Both the position numbers and the translations under genes were made by a program. From assembly GCA_001465935.1 (NCBI GenBank), contig LNKV01000029.1, forward strand, positions 19,215 to 83,214: DNA of 64,000 bases. Reading direction: 5' to 3'. Numbering within the stretch: position 1 is the stretch's first letter; every line of letters begins with the position of its first letter. This document shows positions 22,070 to 32,655 of the stretch, piece by piece. This stretch comes from Clarireedia homoeocarpa (Eukaryota > Ascomycota > Leotiomycetes > Helotiales > Rutstroemiaceae). The notes beneath the pieces are model-generated. The model saw nothing but the letters and a program-made list of their open reading frames with translations. It was not told the origin of the DNA and did no database searches.

Positions 22070-23116
22070 ATGATGCGTTCGCTCTTTTTTGGGTTCTTAG
22101 CCACTCTCTTCGCGGCTGGTGCCGTCGCCTCCCCGATTTCCAACGAGTTGACTTCCAGACAAGCATCTAGTCTACCCAGTTCTTTCAAATGGAGTTCTTC
22201 CGGGCCTCTTATCGGACCCAAGAGCGATTCTCACAATCTTGCCGGTATTAAAGATCCCTCAATCGTTTACTATAATGGAGCATACCATATCTTCGCAAGC
22301 ACAGCCAAGGCATCTGGCTACAACTTGGTCTATATCAACTTGAAAGACTTCAACTCAGCAAGCTCGGCGGAATTCCACTACCTTGATCAAACTAAGATTG
22401 GCACTGGATACCGAGCAGCTCCTCAGGTTTTCTACTTCGCACCGCAAAAGCTTTGGTACCTCGTCTACCAGAATGGAAATGCAGCCTACTCAACCAACGC
22501 TGATATCAGCAATCCTGCCGGATGGAGCGCACCAAAGAACTTCTACGCTTCACAGCCTAGCATAATCACGCAAAATATTGGAAAGGGCAATTGGGTTGAC
22601 ATGTGGGTCATCTGTGATACTGCGAACTGCCATCTCTTCTCATCAGACGACAATGGACATCTCTACCGATCGCAGACCTCAGTCAGCAACTTCCCTAATG
22701 GTTTCGGATCAACTGTCATCGCTCTCTCGGATCCCAACCCCAACAATCTTTTCGAGGCATCCAATGTCTACAATGTTGGTGGTAAATATCTTCTTATCGT
22801 TGAGGCAGTTGGCAGCGACGGCGCTCGCTACTTCCGTTCTTGGACTGCCAGCAGTCTCTCTGGCAAGTGGACTGGACTTGCGGATAGCCAGAGTAACCCT
22901 TTCGCTCGCTCCACTAATGTTGCTTTCACCGGCACTCCATGGACTAAGAGCATCAGTCATGGAGAGCTGATACGAACCAATGTTGATCAAACTATGACTG
23001 TCAGTCCTTGCAAACTACGATATTTGTATCAAGGATTGAGCCCGTCCGCAACTGGAACTTATGACGGCCTTCCATGGAAGTTGGGTCTTCTCACCCAAAC
23101 AAACTCTGCATGCTAG
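22070..23116 (+). CDS. GH62 alpha-L-arabinofuranosidase, secreted
   Basis: Removes arabinofuranose side chains from arabinoxylan outside the cell. A single-exon 348-residue frame; a second ATG follows immediately. Residues 1-21 form a signal peptide (hydrophobic core LFFGFLATLFAAGAVA). The catalytic domain of glycoside hydrolase family 62 follows directly, with no carbohydrate-binding module. GH62 marks are FKWSSSGPLIGPK, LAGIKDPSIVYYNG (the Asp of KDPS is the expected general base), VFYFAPQKLWYLVYQ, the WVICD aspartate, and NLFEASNVY (expected catalytic Glu). The C-terminus has ISHGELIRTNVDQTMTV and CKLRYLYQG. It is near a GH11 xylanase and a second GH62 gene. The family call is secure. Confidence 0.95.
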   Translation: MMRSLFFGFLATLFAAGAVASPISNELTSRQASSLPSSFKWSSSGPLIGPKSDSHNLAGIKDPSIVYYNGAYHIFASTAKASGYNLVYINLKDFNSASSAEFHYLDQTKIGTGYRAAPQVFYFAPQKLWYLVYQNGNAAYSTNADISNPAGWSAPKNFYASQPSIITQNIGKGNWVDMWVICDTANCHLFSSDDNGHLYRSQTSVSNFPNGFGSTVIALSDPNPNNLFEASNVYNVGGKYLLIVEAVGSDGARYFRSWTASSLSGKWTGLADSQSNPFARSTNVAFTGTPWTKSISHGELIRTNVDQTMTVSPCKLRYLYQGLSPSATGTYDGLPWKLGLLTQTNSAC

Positions 23117-23441
23117 ATCTGCCATTCGGCAAATGCACAAGGAGAAACTTAATGTGAAGTAGGCTGGTGGAATTTGGTGCTGGCAGTCACACAAATTCTT
23201 GGATTCCATTTCTTGTAGATTACATTGTTTTACCAAAACTCGATGGGTTACCCCTCGACTTGTTCTTCGATAGAACAGTTGTACATAGAATCAAGTAGCT
23301 GAGCAACTCTTGAATTATCTCAACCTAGACTTGGCATATGTGAACTAGATTAGATGATAGCCTCCTTTTTAGGTTGTAAGTTAGTATATTTGTAATAAAT
23401 CCCGAAAATAAAGTAATCTCAACTTGGTCAAGTATAGTACC

Positions 23442-23518
23442 CTATCTCCCCATGAACAAAGATTAAACTTTTAGGTGGCAAGACGCAGAAACAATAACCT
23501 TTGTTCATGGGGTGATAG
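23442..23518. repeat. 20-bp inverted repeat downstream of GH62
   Basis: Arms at 23442-23461 and 23499-23518 (CCCCATGAACAAAG core) are reverse complements with one mismatch over 20 bases, around a 37-base spacer. They could be the ends of a tiny non-autonomous element or a transcript hairpin. No flanking target duplication is evident by eye. Confidence 0.75.
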
Positions 23519-24646
23519 CGTAAACTTCGTAATGGTGGAGACCTGTATATTCGTGATATCCTTGCTGAAATGACGCATTGTTCAGAAATTAGTCAAGGTT
23601 TGAACTTGGCTATTTAACACTGACTAGGTGAAAATAGCGAAGCATGTTAGAGAGTGAACACATATGATGCCAATGTCTCAATGCAGTGGCTTCCTTGTTG
23701 CACACGTTTCCGCCTGATATACTATATGGTATAAGATGTTTTCTAGCTTCATCAGATCTTTGACTGCAGATTTTCATGTTCGCGCGGTTACCAGATAAGC
23801 TTATGGATGGTGGAGTGTCGTCAAATTGTTGTACAAGCAATAACCTCGCCAATAAATTAGTTCCCCTCATTGGCTGGAAAATCTCCGTATGGGTTGAGTG
23901 CCAACTTTTTGTGTTTAATATGACACTGTCACGCAAGGGCAATGAATATTAATTTAAGATCTAGGAACTAGAATCGCCAAGCGGTGTAAAGTGGGGTAAG
24001 TGAGATGCTTCAATTTTGGCTTCGCAATTGTCGGTATTGATAATTGTCGATGCTAAGGTTATTTCGTCTCATGTCTTTTGTTGAGAGGAAGCTGCCTCGA
24101 GTGGCGTGAGTACAGACCTACAAACTATCGGAAAGGATCAACGCAAGGGCTGATTGAAGTGATTCATGAATTAAGGCATTTGGCTTGCTGTGGAATCAGA
24201 AATTCGGCTAATTATGTATTTGAACTCCCCAAGTCTCCTAGAGATTCCGCCATCAATTCGGTTCTACGGCTTCTTACATCACACTTCAAGCCCTGTTTCC
24301 AAATGTCTTGCTCTCAGGATACCGGAGCACTATCCCTGTCTATTTTACTTTAAACGCTCAAAGAAGCTTTCTCTTAGCTATTCCTATGCTTATCAAGAAG
24401 CAATTCTCGACGTCTCCACTCGTTCTACCATCTTTCCTTTTTCGCTGGGCTCAGCCATACGGCTCATATTGGCCCCACTTGTACGAGAACGATGGAGGCC
24501 CTTGGGGACAGGCCTCGGATTTTGTCCGAAGATTTTCAGAAGCAAGCTCGCGCATAAGGATGTCAACCAGGCCTTGAGAGCTGGGACAAGTGGGTTAGGG
24601 AGAATATGGCTGTTCCAGCGATCACTAGGATTATGGAAAAACTGAG

Positions 24647-25057
24647 GAGGAACAGCTCATAATCACCTTGGTCGAAGAAGTTATAGCAACTACTAAGACC
24701 GAATGTGCATCCGTATTAAATGATCTCGACTTCTGTGGAAGCGCTGCTTTTGCTACTTGTGGTAATTGCCCCAAAGTCAATATGATGCCATTTGTAATGA
24801 ACCACTTTAGTGAACTGATGCCGCTTGCATCAGAGCCAATGTGCGTTAAAGAGTATTCATACCTCAAGGATGATGATTTGTGGGACAATATTATTCCTTA
24901 CTACATAGTAGCCGGCGAAACAAAGGTTAAAGTTATTCTGGTAGATTCTATCAACAAGGGGGGTTTTGTCGAATCATATCGTCAAGATTCTACAATTATG
25001 TGGAATTTTAACTATAACCAGGGTATATGTATTAACCTTTGTTACGCCGGCTACTAA
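24647..25057 (+). other. Possible exon or gene relic, Cys-containing
   Basis: An open frame of about 136 codons bounded by a stop at 24644 and ending with TAA at 25057. It lacks a start codon before its ordered part, so it would need an upstream exon. It contains six spaced cysteines, including SAAFATCGNCPKV and a final GICINLCYAGY. That looks more like a small secreted protein than random sequence. No family was recognised and no signal-peptide exon was found upstream. It may be a real spliced gene or a relic. Confidence 0.28.
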
Positions 25058-25779
25058 GTACTATGTACCTAGATAATTATGGTGCGGTGTGCGCTAAATA
25101 AACAAAAAGGGAGATCTTCTTGTGAGCTAGGATAACATTTTTTGTGGAAACTACGACCAATTGGATTTACAGTCGGGATACTGCAGCTGTGGAAGGTCCG
25201 TTCTCAGGGGTTGATATAGAGGCGACTCCCGAGTGTGATGATACTCATCAGACAGGAAAACATGTAGATGGTTCCAATGAAGATGATATATCCTGAATTA
25301 ATATGACGGAGTGATTTGTTTTTTTTTTTCAGATAGAAAGTTTGATGTAAGTTAGATCATCAACATTTGACATATCAATTTTTCTTCTATGATTGAGGTA
25401 TTGTAAGTGGTTTTTCTGGAGTAGGCTGTTTGTACATGTTTTGAATAGAGATGTTGTTTCTTCTTGAAAGTAGGGAATATACCAGATGACCTGCTCAGAT
25501 GCGTTGTAATCTTAATTACTGCTGTAAGGTTGAAAATGGTCAGTTTCCACGAACGAAATGCGGAGATATCGATGATCTGAGACCTTTTGATACTATATGA
25601 CCAGGGGTTCTAATATCATCTTCGCCGCGTCATCTAAGGGATTTTGATGCACCGCTGGACTGTTTTCTCCACATACTTACTTGTATTCTGCCGTTGTCCA
25701 TGGATCTTACCTATAGCAGGGCTGTGCTTATTTAGTAGATCCCAAAGATGATGTTCTTTGGTAGAGACCTCATACATTA

Positions 25780-25786
25780 GGCTAAA
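25780..25786 (+). promoter_or_regulatory. XlnR/Xyr1-type GGCTAAA motif
   Basis: An exact match to the GGCTAAA site bound by the xylanase activator XlnR/Xyr1 in ascomycetes, about 435 bases upstream of the GH11 start. A 7-mer is expected by chance about once per 8 kb on both strands, so this is suggestive only. Confidence 0.3.
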
Positions 25787-26220
25787 TAGATTCAACCTCA
25801 AGGTGCACGGGTAATATTATACGAGATCTACGTTGTTCAAATAAGTGCCGCTGTCAGTCACTGCCAGAATAAACCTTGAAAGTTGGGGTCGAGTTAAGCT
25901 TTGCCAATTATTGGTAGGCTGAAACGAATGATAGCGAAGCGGTCACAACGCACTAGGTTATATCCATGGCACCCGTCATCGCATAAATCCCCTTCATTTA
26001 TTAGGCAGAATTAAAAACAACTTATTGTTTTGAAATAATTAATCACTAACTTACCAATGAGGTGTAGATGCAGTTTGTTCAACAAGCCGGCAGATGTGAA
26101 TGAGAAGATGCGGAAAAAGTATTTATATGATGACAGTGTCGCCAAGACGATCAATTATCCACCGCAGTCTTTTACTTCTCTTCAATTAGTACGCCAAGCT
26201 ACCAACTAAGATTATTCATC

Positions 26221-26980
26221 ATGGTTTTATTCTCTACCGTTTTTCTTGCCCTATCGGCTGTCGCCACATCCTTCGCAGCCCCTGCTGCCGACCCTCTCCC
26301 TCCTCATGTCGAGAGACGAGGTCCTCATGATTTCTTCCTAGGACCAGACCATCCACTTATGATTGCTCGTCGTAATGCATCTCTTGAAGCTCGCACAAAC
26401 TACGTCCAGAACTACAAGACTGGAGGCACTGTCAACTTCACTCCCTCAGGCAATGGCTTCTCTCTCAATTTCGACACCACCGACGATTTCGTTGTCGGCG
26501 TTGGATGGAACCCAGGAAGCACAACGTATGATACCATTTTACTTCCTCGATCATTGTTTACCTTACTAATTTCCATCCAGTCCCATCACCCACAGTGGAT
26601 CTTTCAGTGTCACCAAAGGTCTTGCTACCCTCTCTGTTTATGGGTGGACAACTAATCCGCTGGTCGAGTATTATGTGATTGAAGACTCAGTTGGATTCTC
26701 TCAAACCGGTACGCAGAAAGGTACGGTTACTAGTGATGGTGGTAGCTATACCATCTGGGAAAATACCCGCACGAATGCACCATCAATCGTCGGCACCAGC
26801 ACCTTCAACCAGTACATCTCTGTCAGAAACGGTGGACGCACCAGTGGTACAGTCACAATTGCCAACCACTTCAATGCATGGAAGAGCCATGGCTTGAATC
26901 TTGGTACTTTGAACTTCCAAGTCATTGCTGTTGAGACTTGGAATGGTGCTGGATCTGCACAACAGACCGTCACCAATTAA
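26221..26980 (+). CDS. GH11 endo-beta-1,4-xylanase, two exons
   Basis: Cuts the xylan backbone outside the cell. Exons 26221-26525 and 26581-26980 encode 234 residues. The 55-base intron has donor GTATGA, a TTACTAAT branch and acceptor TCCAG, and is phase 2. The join gives GSTTPITHSGSFSV. The signal peptide is about residues 1-19, followed by a propeptide that probably ends at a dibasic or Arg site near residue 59. The mature part starts near TNYVQNYKTGG. E131 in NPLVEYYVIED is the expected nucleophile and E220 in IAVETWNGAGSAQQ the acid/base. The thumb loop TNAPSIVGTSTFNQY is present. The GH11 jelly-roll core is complete. It is convergent with the CBM1-GH62 gene. Confidence 0.95.
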
Positions 26981-27894
26981 GAAGTGGGAAGGCAAAAATA
27001 AATGATGACGGGGCTTGTGGACGCTGTTAAGCAGCAATTGTGCTGGCATATCATGTATCTATTCATTTCTGATATCTGTCATTTACCTTGATCAAGTAAG
27101 TGGCAGGTGGTAAATTTTGCAGGTTGAGGATGCTGTGGAGAGGGGCAAGACTTCGCGATTAGGCGCTATTCGTCTAGTCTTTTTTAAAATACAGTCATTA
27201 CTATGATCAATTAGGAGACAATTTAGCCGGTGATGACCAATTGAATAACACCACCGATTAGCGAGATTGGAGAACAACTGTAACTAAGGACTTTTCTCCG
27301 CCACCGCGGCAAAAAACCCCTGTCTCCCCCCTTGAGGGCCTGAGAACTTATGTCACGATACTAGCTAGGGTGTTTTGGAAACTAGTTTGAAGTCCTTTGT
27401 AAGGGAAAAAGAATATTCTATCACCTTAACTGCCAAAAGTTTGCGCCCTCACCAAAAATAAGGTGGGGAAGGCGCTTATGACAGTCAAGGGGATAGATAC
27501 AGTATATAGTGAAATCTCTGGTAATTTACTGTAAACGCCAAGTGAATTGCAATTTTTTGAATTAGGATCCAGTAATGTAAAATTTGTGAAATAAACATCT
27601 CACCACTCGATGTTGTATGTAAGTAAAAGATCATATACGTGAAGCCGAGTGGAGAGAAGCTTGAAAGTAAACAGTGGTGACACACAGTGATAATGGGCTG
27701 ATCTGGGTAAATAGAAAGTAAGTCACATTGCTACGTCTATGTAACTAATGTAAGAAAGTGGCCAATGAGGCAAATAGCTAATGATGAAAAGTACCCTAAA
27801 ATATATCCAGAAACGAAAACTCCCCTTTCACCTCAACTTGGTGCTCCACCTCCACTACATCAAGTGCTTGATATATCCCACCAAAACATAGATA
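26981..27894. other. Convergent intergenic region, GH11 / CBM1-GH62
   Basis: About 0.9 kb between convergent hemicellulase genes, AT-rich and without a credible open frame. It presumably holds both 3' UTRs. Confidence 0.45.
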
Positions 27895-29103
27895 TTAATT
27901 TTGCAGAGTCAATACACCTGGTCGGTAAGGAAGATTGTTATAGTCGCCACCAGAGCTTGGTGCTCTTCCTTGGTAGAGGAACTGCAAGTTGCACGGGTCG
28001 ATGGTCATGGTCTGGTCAGGATTGGTACGAACAAGATCGCCGTGGGAGATATCGTTTGTCCATGTAGCACCACTGTTTGCCTTGCCGGCGAAAGGTGCTG
28101 ACTCGCTAGTTGTTTGTGGTGTCCATGTGCCGCCCAAGCTGGTTGCTGTGAACGATCGGAAGTATCGTCCATTTGATCCAATTGCCTCAACAATCATGAG
28201 ATATTTGTTCTGACCTTGAACAGTGTATACTTGCACTGCTTCGAATAAGGCGTTGGTGGAGTCGCTCAAAATGGACACCGCAGATGAACCAAAGTTTCCT
28301 GGGAAGTTTCCAATAGGCATGCTGGCCCGATAAATGTGGCCATTGTCTCCAGCAAAGAAGAGATACATGTTAGTGCTATCTCCGATGACCGTCTGATCAA
28401 TGGGACCAGTGCTGCTGGAGATGGTTCCGGAGTACAATGGTTGAGCTGATGACCAACCATTCGCATTGGTAGGGTCACTTGATGTTTTGTAGGAGAATGC
28501 AGTAGCACCCCATTGATAGGCAAGAACCCAAATACTCTTTGGAGCAAAGTAGAAGAGTGTAGGTGCAACTGTGCTTTGAGTCATTGTGTTTTGACTCGCA
28601 GAGGCCATGTCGGCCCAATTTGTGAAGCTGCTAAAGCCCACGGAGGTGTAGGACCCCGAACTGGTCACAGCTGATCCGTACACAATGTGTTTACCATTGT
28701 AAACGACGCTGGTGAAGTCTTTGAGGGCGACCAATCCAGATTTAGGTTGTGCGAGTGCGCCGGTTGATGTCCATTTGTATGTGCTTGGTAATGTGCATGA
28801 TGCTGCTCGGGAAGTCGTTGTAAGTGTTGTTGCTGGGTTCGAAGTAGTTGCCGTTGTAGAAAGTGTCGTACTGCTACCGCCCCCGCTACCACTGCATGGA
28901 AGGCATTGAGAGTACCAATCATTGGAGAAGGTACAGCATGCCCCAGATACACATGCTGTTTCGCCAGAAAAACCAGATCCACCACCTAAAGTTGTTAGTT
29001 TGGCTGTGATAGAGAGATTTTTCAACTAACATTGGGCATATAATGCTGCCTGTCCAGATACGACTGGCAAAATTGCGAGAACGAGAGCTGCGGTGGAAAC
29101 CAT
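27895..29103 (-). CDS. CBM1-GH62 alpha-L-arabinofuranosidase, two exons
   Basis: A secreted arabinoxylan-debranching enzyme with a cellulose-binding module. Exons 29103-29031 and 28985-27895 encode 387 residues. The 45-base intron (28986-29030) has donor GTTAGT, branch ACTAAC and acceptor TTTAG and is phase 1. It splits the codon for the first Cys of the CBM. The signal peptide is about residues 1-18 (MVSTAALVLAILPVVSGQ). The CBM1 is about 19-58, with QCGGGSGFSGETACVSGACC and a final WYSQCLPC. A Ser/Thr-rich linker follows, and the GH62 domain runs from about residue 90. Catalytic marks are ALKDFTSVVYNGK (Asp), GPIDQTVIGD (Asp) and ALFEAVQVY (Glu). The sequence differs clearly from the other GH62 here, so it is not a recent duplicate. 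Confidence 0.95.
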
Positions 29104-29340
29104 AATGAAAGATGTTGGTTGAGGCTGATTGATGCTGATTGATGCTGTTTCGAAACCTACTGCTCGATCGCCCTTATATACTTATTCCTCGTTAATATCG
29201 TACGGCATTTCCAGAAGGCGATTTGCCGTGTTTAGCCATCCTAGGGGTTAAGGTTAATTGAAAGAGTGGGTTGCGGGCTAGGCGTTTATTCGTGCGGGTG
29301 GGTACATGCACCCTTCATCTCCCCCGCAATTCACACTTCT
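29104..29340 (-). promoter_or_regulatory. Promoter region of the CBM1-GH62 gene
   Basis: On the gene strand a TATATAAG box lies at 29180-29173, about 70 bases before the ATG. A GGCTAAA motif (29237-29231) lies about 130 bases upstream and a GGCTAG motif lies on the opposite strand at 29276-29281. Both fit the XlnR/Xyr1 site GGCTAR/GGCTAAA. TTGATGCTGA-type repeats at 29129-29142 sit in the leader. Confidence 0.4.
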
Positions 29341-32300
29341 CGTAGAAAAGGAAATTTTTCTGTTTCGTGTAAAATGCCAACTTTATGTAATATCGGTATG
29401 CTGTGAAATTGCCTCGGTATGCACATACGAGAACAAGCGCTCGAATGAATTTCGTGTTGAAGACAATCTTCGGCGGGATGAATAACGCGACAGGCAAAAA
29501 GGATCTAGGCCCGCCACACCCGAGAATTGGTTTTGGAATGTTCTAAAGAATGGCACCGATCCCATAATTAATGTTGCTGATTTAAAAGGGGCTCGGCAAT
29601 GGACTCATGAGCAGAGAAACCCATTGTAATTGACCGGAAAATTATTTCCGTGTCCTGCGTGGCAAACATACCTCTCCAAGCAGAATTGAGTTCCATGTCC
29701 TTCCTCGAATTCTCTGTCGCAAGTTCTTTTGTCAGGATCAAAATTCCGGCGCCTCGTTCACTCCTGTTTCCAGCACCGCAATATTCCAGAACTTCAGCTA
29801 GTGATCTAGTATCATAGCCGTATAGCCTCATTTTAAGTACTCTCTAAAAGTCCAAATTCTTGCAGCCCTCTCTGATAATTATCTGGCTGTAAGCGAAATT
29901 TCCACGAATCACCTCCTCGGCCTCTGCCTTCTTCATAAATACTTTCATGATCCGACACCCAAGAATAAGTAGGGATTCGAAGATCGAAGGCGAATAGTGA
30001 TTTTAGGCATCGTCGGTTAATCAAGAAAGCAACTGAAATAGATCATGTGCTGAAGTCATTCATTCTGAACCGCGTATAAACCTAATAACCGATAAGGCGT
30101 TTCTGGCCTACCCTCACAAGGAGAGCGTCTAGCCAATGAAAACAAGCCAATAACGGTTACTATTTGTGGAAGATCTATATTCAAGGAGATAGTGAGAGCA
30201 TGCAGCATTGAAGATCTTTGTGGTAGGGTAGGATGTGGTGGCCAATATGCCAAGGATATTCAATCGGTAGTGAGTTAGGCTCTGTTCAAGGTTATATAGC
30301 GACTCACTATTCTCGGCGCCATTATGAAATTTCGTACAAAACGTGGTTATCCTTTCGTCACAGTACTAAGCTCTGCGTTCTAGTGAACCTAGACATCAAG
30401 CTGAATCAATTGGTGGTTCGCAACCTCACCGAGCTGAGAGTTCCCAAAAATTGACTTACTGGTAACTCTTTCATAACTTATTGACGACAGCAATATTGAT
30501 ACAGTTGCCAGCAACATTTTTGGTAAATTAGTGGTTTAGGCCACTACACAGTATTTGTTACATACTCAGTTTTCTTTAACATTCCAGAATCTACATTGTG
30601 TTGTTAACCGGAGCTTTCTGAAGTCTGTACTTGCTGACATTTAGCTTTTTTGATCGAGATTAAAGTCGTCAATAATTCATTATAACTGTTCATACCAGCT
30701 TCTCAAACTGAACCATTCTACCTTGAGAGACCTCAATCCTTCATATAAATAATGTCGAGCAGAGTTGAGTGCTCAATGGTATGAAATCGGGGATAGAAAA
30801 AGATGAATTTGGTAGTGATAGAATACTTGATCTTGTGGTTAATTGTGTAATCGAATGCCATGGTTTCACTATCACTTTTCTGGAAAGAGGTAATGTTAAG
30901 AGAAGTGAACGAGTCTAACACATATAATTTTCTTGGGTGCAATTCCAGAGGATGATACGATTAGGAAATTCACGGTCATCATTTTGAGTCATTGACAGCA
31001 GACAGCCCACAACAAGGTCGAATGTGAGCTGCAAACTCTCATTAGTCAATGTAGGAATTCCGATGGATAATCGGAAGAAGTTCAAGTATGGAGAACGAAC
31101 TCGAGCGTCTCTATCAGATTCTAGCTCGGTGTTTACACGATAATTACTAGAGCAAGCAGTAAATCTGCACATGATATTATGCATGGGCTTCATATGATGA
31201 AAATTTGCCCTTAATCAGTGTACATGCTACTCTCGGAACGAGCAAGCAGATTAACGAAAGCCGTAACATAAAGAAGGTCGACATACTGCTTGTTGAAACT
31301 GAATCTCAACCAAAAATTATTATGAATGGCCTGCTCTGCCCAAACTTCTAAGAGCCCTTCTTTATCTATGCCTATGAGATAGATATAAGAGTCCCCGACT
31401 ACCACAAGCTCGCTAGCATAGTAGCACTAGCACTATCCTTGGTCAATCCATGAAGTAGATGATAGATGATAGATATTGATATGGCTCATAGGATACCGAC
31501 AGAGCTTGGGTATCATCAAACTGTCTACGCTAGTTAGTCTACAGCACAGTGCAGTTCCACCCAGATGATCTGGATGGCATCTAAAAATCGAGAACGCAGC
31601 TGCTACGGCACAGTATCAGAATTGACACATTACCCTGGATGAATCATGCTCGCTGCAATGACATCGCCAAAATATAAACGACTGTCCGATGCTGATCATT
31701 ATCTCTGAAGAGCCCCCGCGATTCTTATCGACAATGACGGAACGTAAGACAATCGCTATGAGAATCAAGAGTGTACTGCTGGAAAGTACAAGCAGTCCTG
31801 AGTAAATAAATAAACGAAGATCAATATAAGCAATGTGTATTTACTTTTTACATAGTAAAAGCCTCAAAGTGAGAATACATACATCCCTATGGCACGTGTA
31901 GCAGGGAATCCAGTGTCGAAACGCGCTGCACCGATTTGGCTGCGGCTCAAAAGACAATTTGAAAACTTCCAATTCTCGACAAATCAACATTAGTGAAACT
32001 GCGAAAAGATCCATCAAGCTCGATACAGTCACCAATGGCACTCGCCATCTTGATCTCATGTATACGCATCTCCTGTTCCTGCAAGGTCCTGATTTAGAAA
32101 TTTGCGGCTTCATGGCGTTATGGTGGTGGTATTTAAATCGGCTGGAGGAGCGAATCAGTGGCTAGAGGTCAGCATAGACAGTTATATGTCACGAGGCTCA
32201 GACTTTGTGTTACCACACAGCGGAGATTTTTGTTGGATGACAAGGTTGTGGCTACTCTCACCATTGATGTTTTAGAAGTTAAGGGGGCCAAATTGCTCTA

Positions 32301-32655
32301 AATAAAGTGCTTTTTTTCTCTGCTACCGTAACCAAAATGCAATCCATGGGCCACAGGCATGGTTGCAGATTAGGATGATTGCGGCTGTCCTTGAGGCACA
32401 TGTACGAATTTTTATTTATTTCATGCCTATGCCTTCGATGTTAGCCCAGAGTGAGCCGCCGCAGCCTGCAGCAGCCTTTTCGTGAAATATGCCAGTTTCC
32501 CCCCTTTATAGGTGAAGAGTAAAATTTCATTCCTTGTAGTAATATTCTCAGAGTTCAGAGAATCTTTTTGAACTAACAGCATGCATCTCTTTTCTCGCAG
32601 AAAAAATGGTTTGTGCTTCTCCTCAAGTCGTACATCCCAATGAACTGATCTTTTA
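29341..32655. other. Long gene-poor intergenic region
   Basis: About 3.3 kb with many short frames on both strands. On the minus strand, frames at 29568-30253 and 30733-31405 look partly protein-like (for example ATENSRKDMELNSAWRG, NRIILWNCTQENYMC), but no family could be recognised and the phases do not join cleanly. They may be decayed genes. No RNA gene or mobile element was identified. Confidence 0.35.

Larger units (their letters stand above)
23117..26220. other. Intergenic region inside the hemicellulase cluster
   Basis: About 3.1 kb between the first GH62 gene and the GH11 gene. It contains a nearly perfect 20-base inverted repeat (23442-23518) and a possible cysteine-bearing exon at 24647-25057 (listed separately). 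It also carries a GGCTAAA motif at 25780-25786. Frames at 24078-24645 overlap one another in several phases and look like decayed or chance open reading. Confidence 0.4.

Noticed and set aside
29568..30253. Possible helicase-like relic on the minus strand
   Set aside because: A short stretch (EYCGAGNRSERGAGILIL) loosely recalls RecQ-type helicases, but the match is too short and the neighbouring frames do not join into the rest of the domain.
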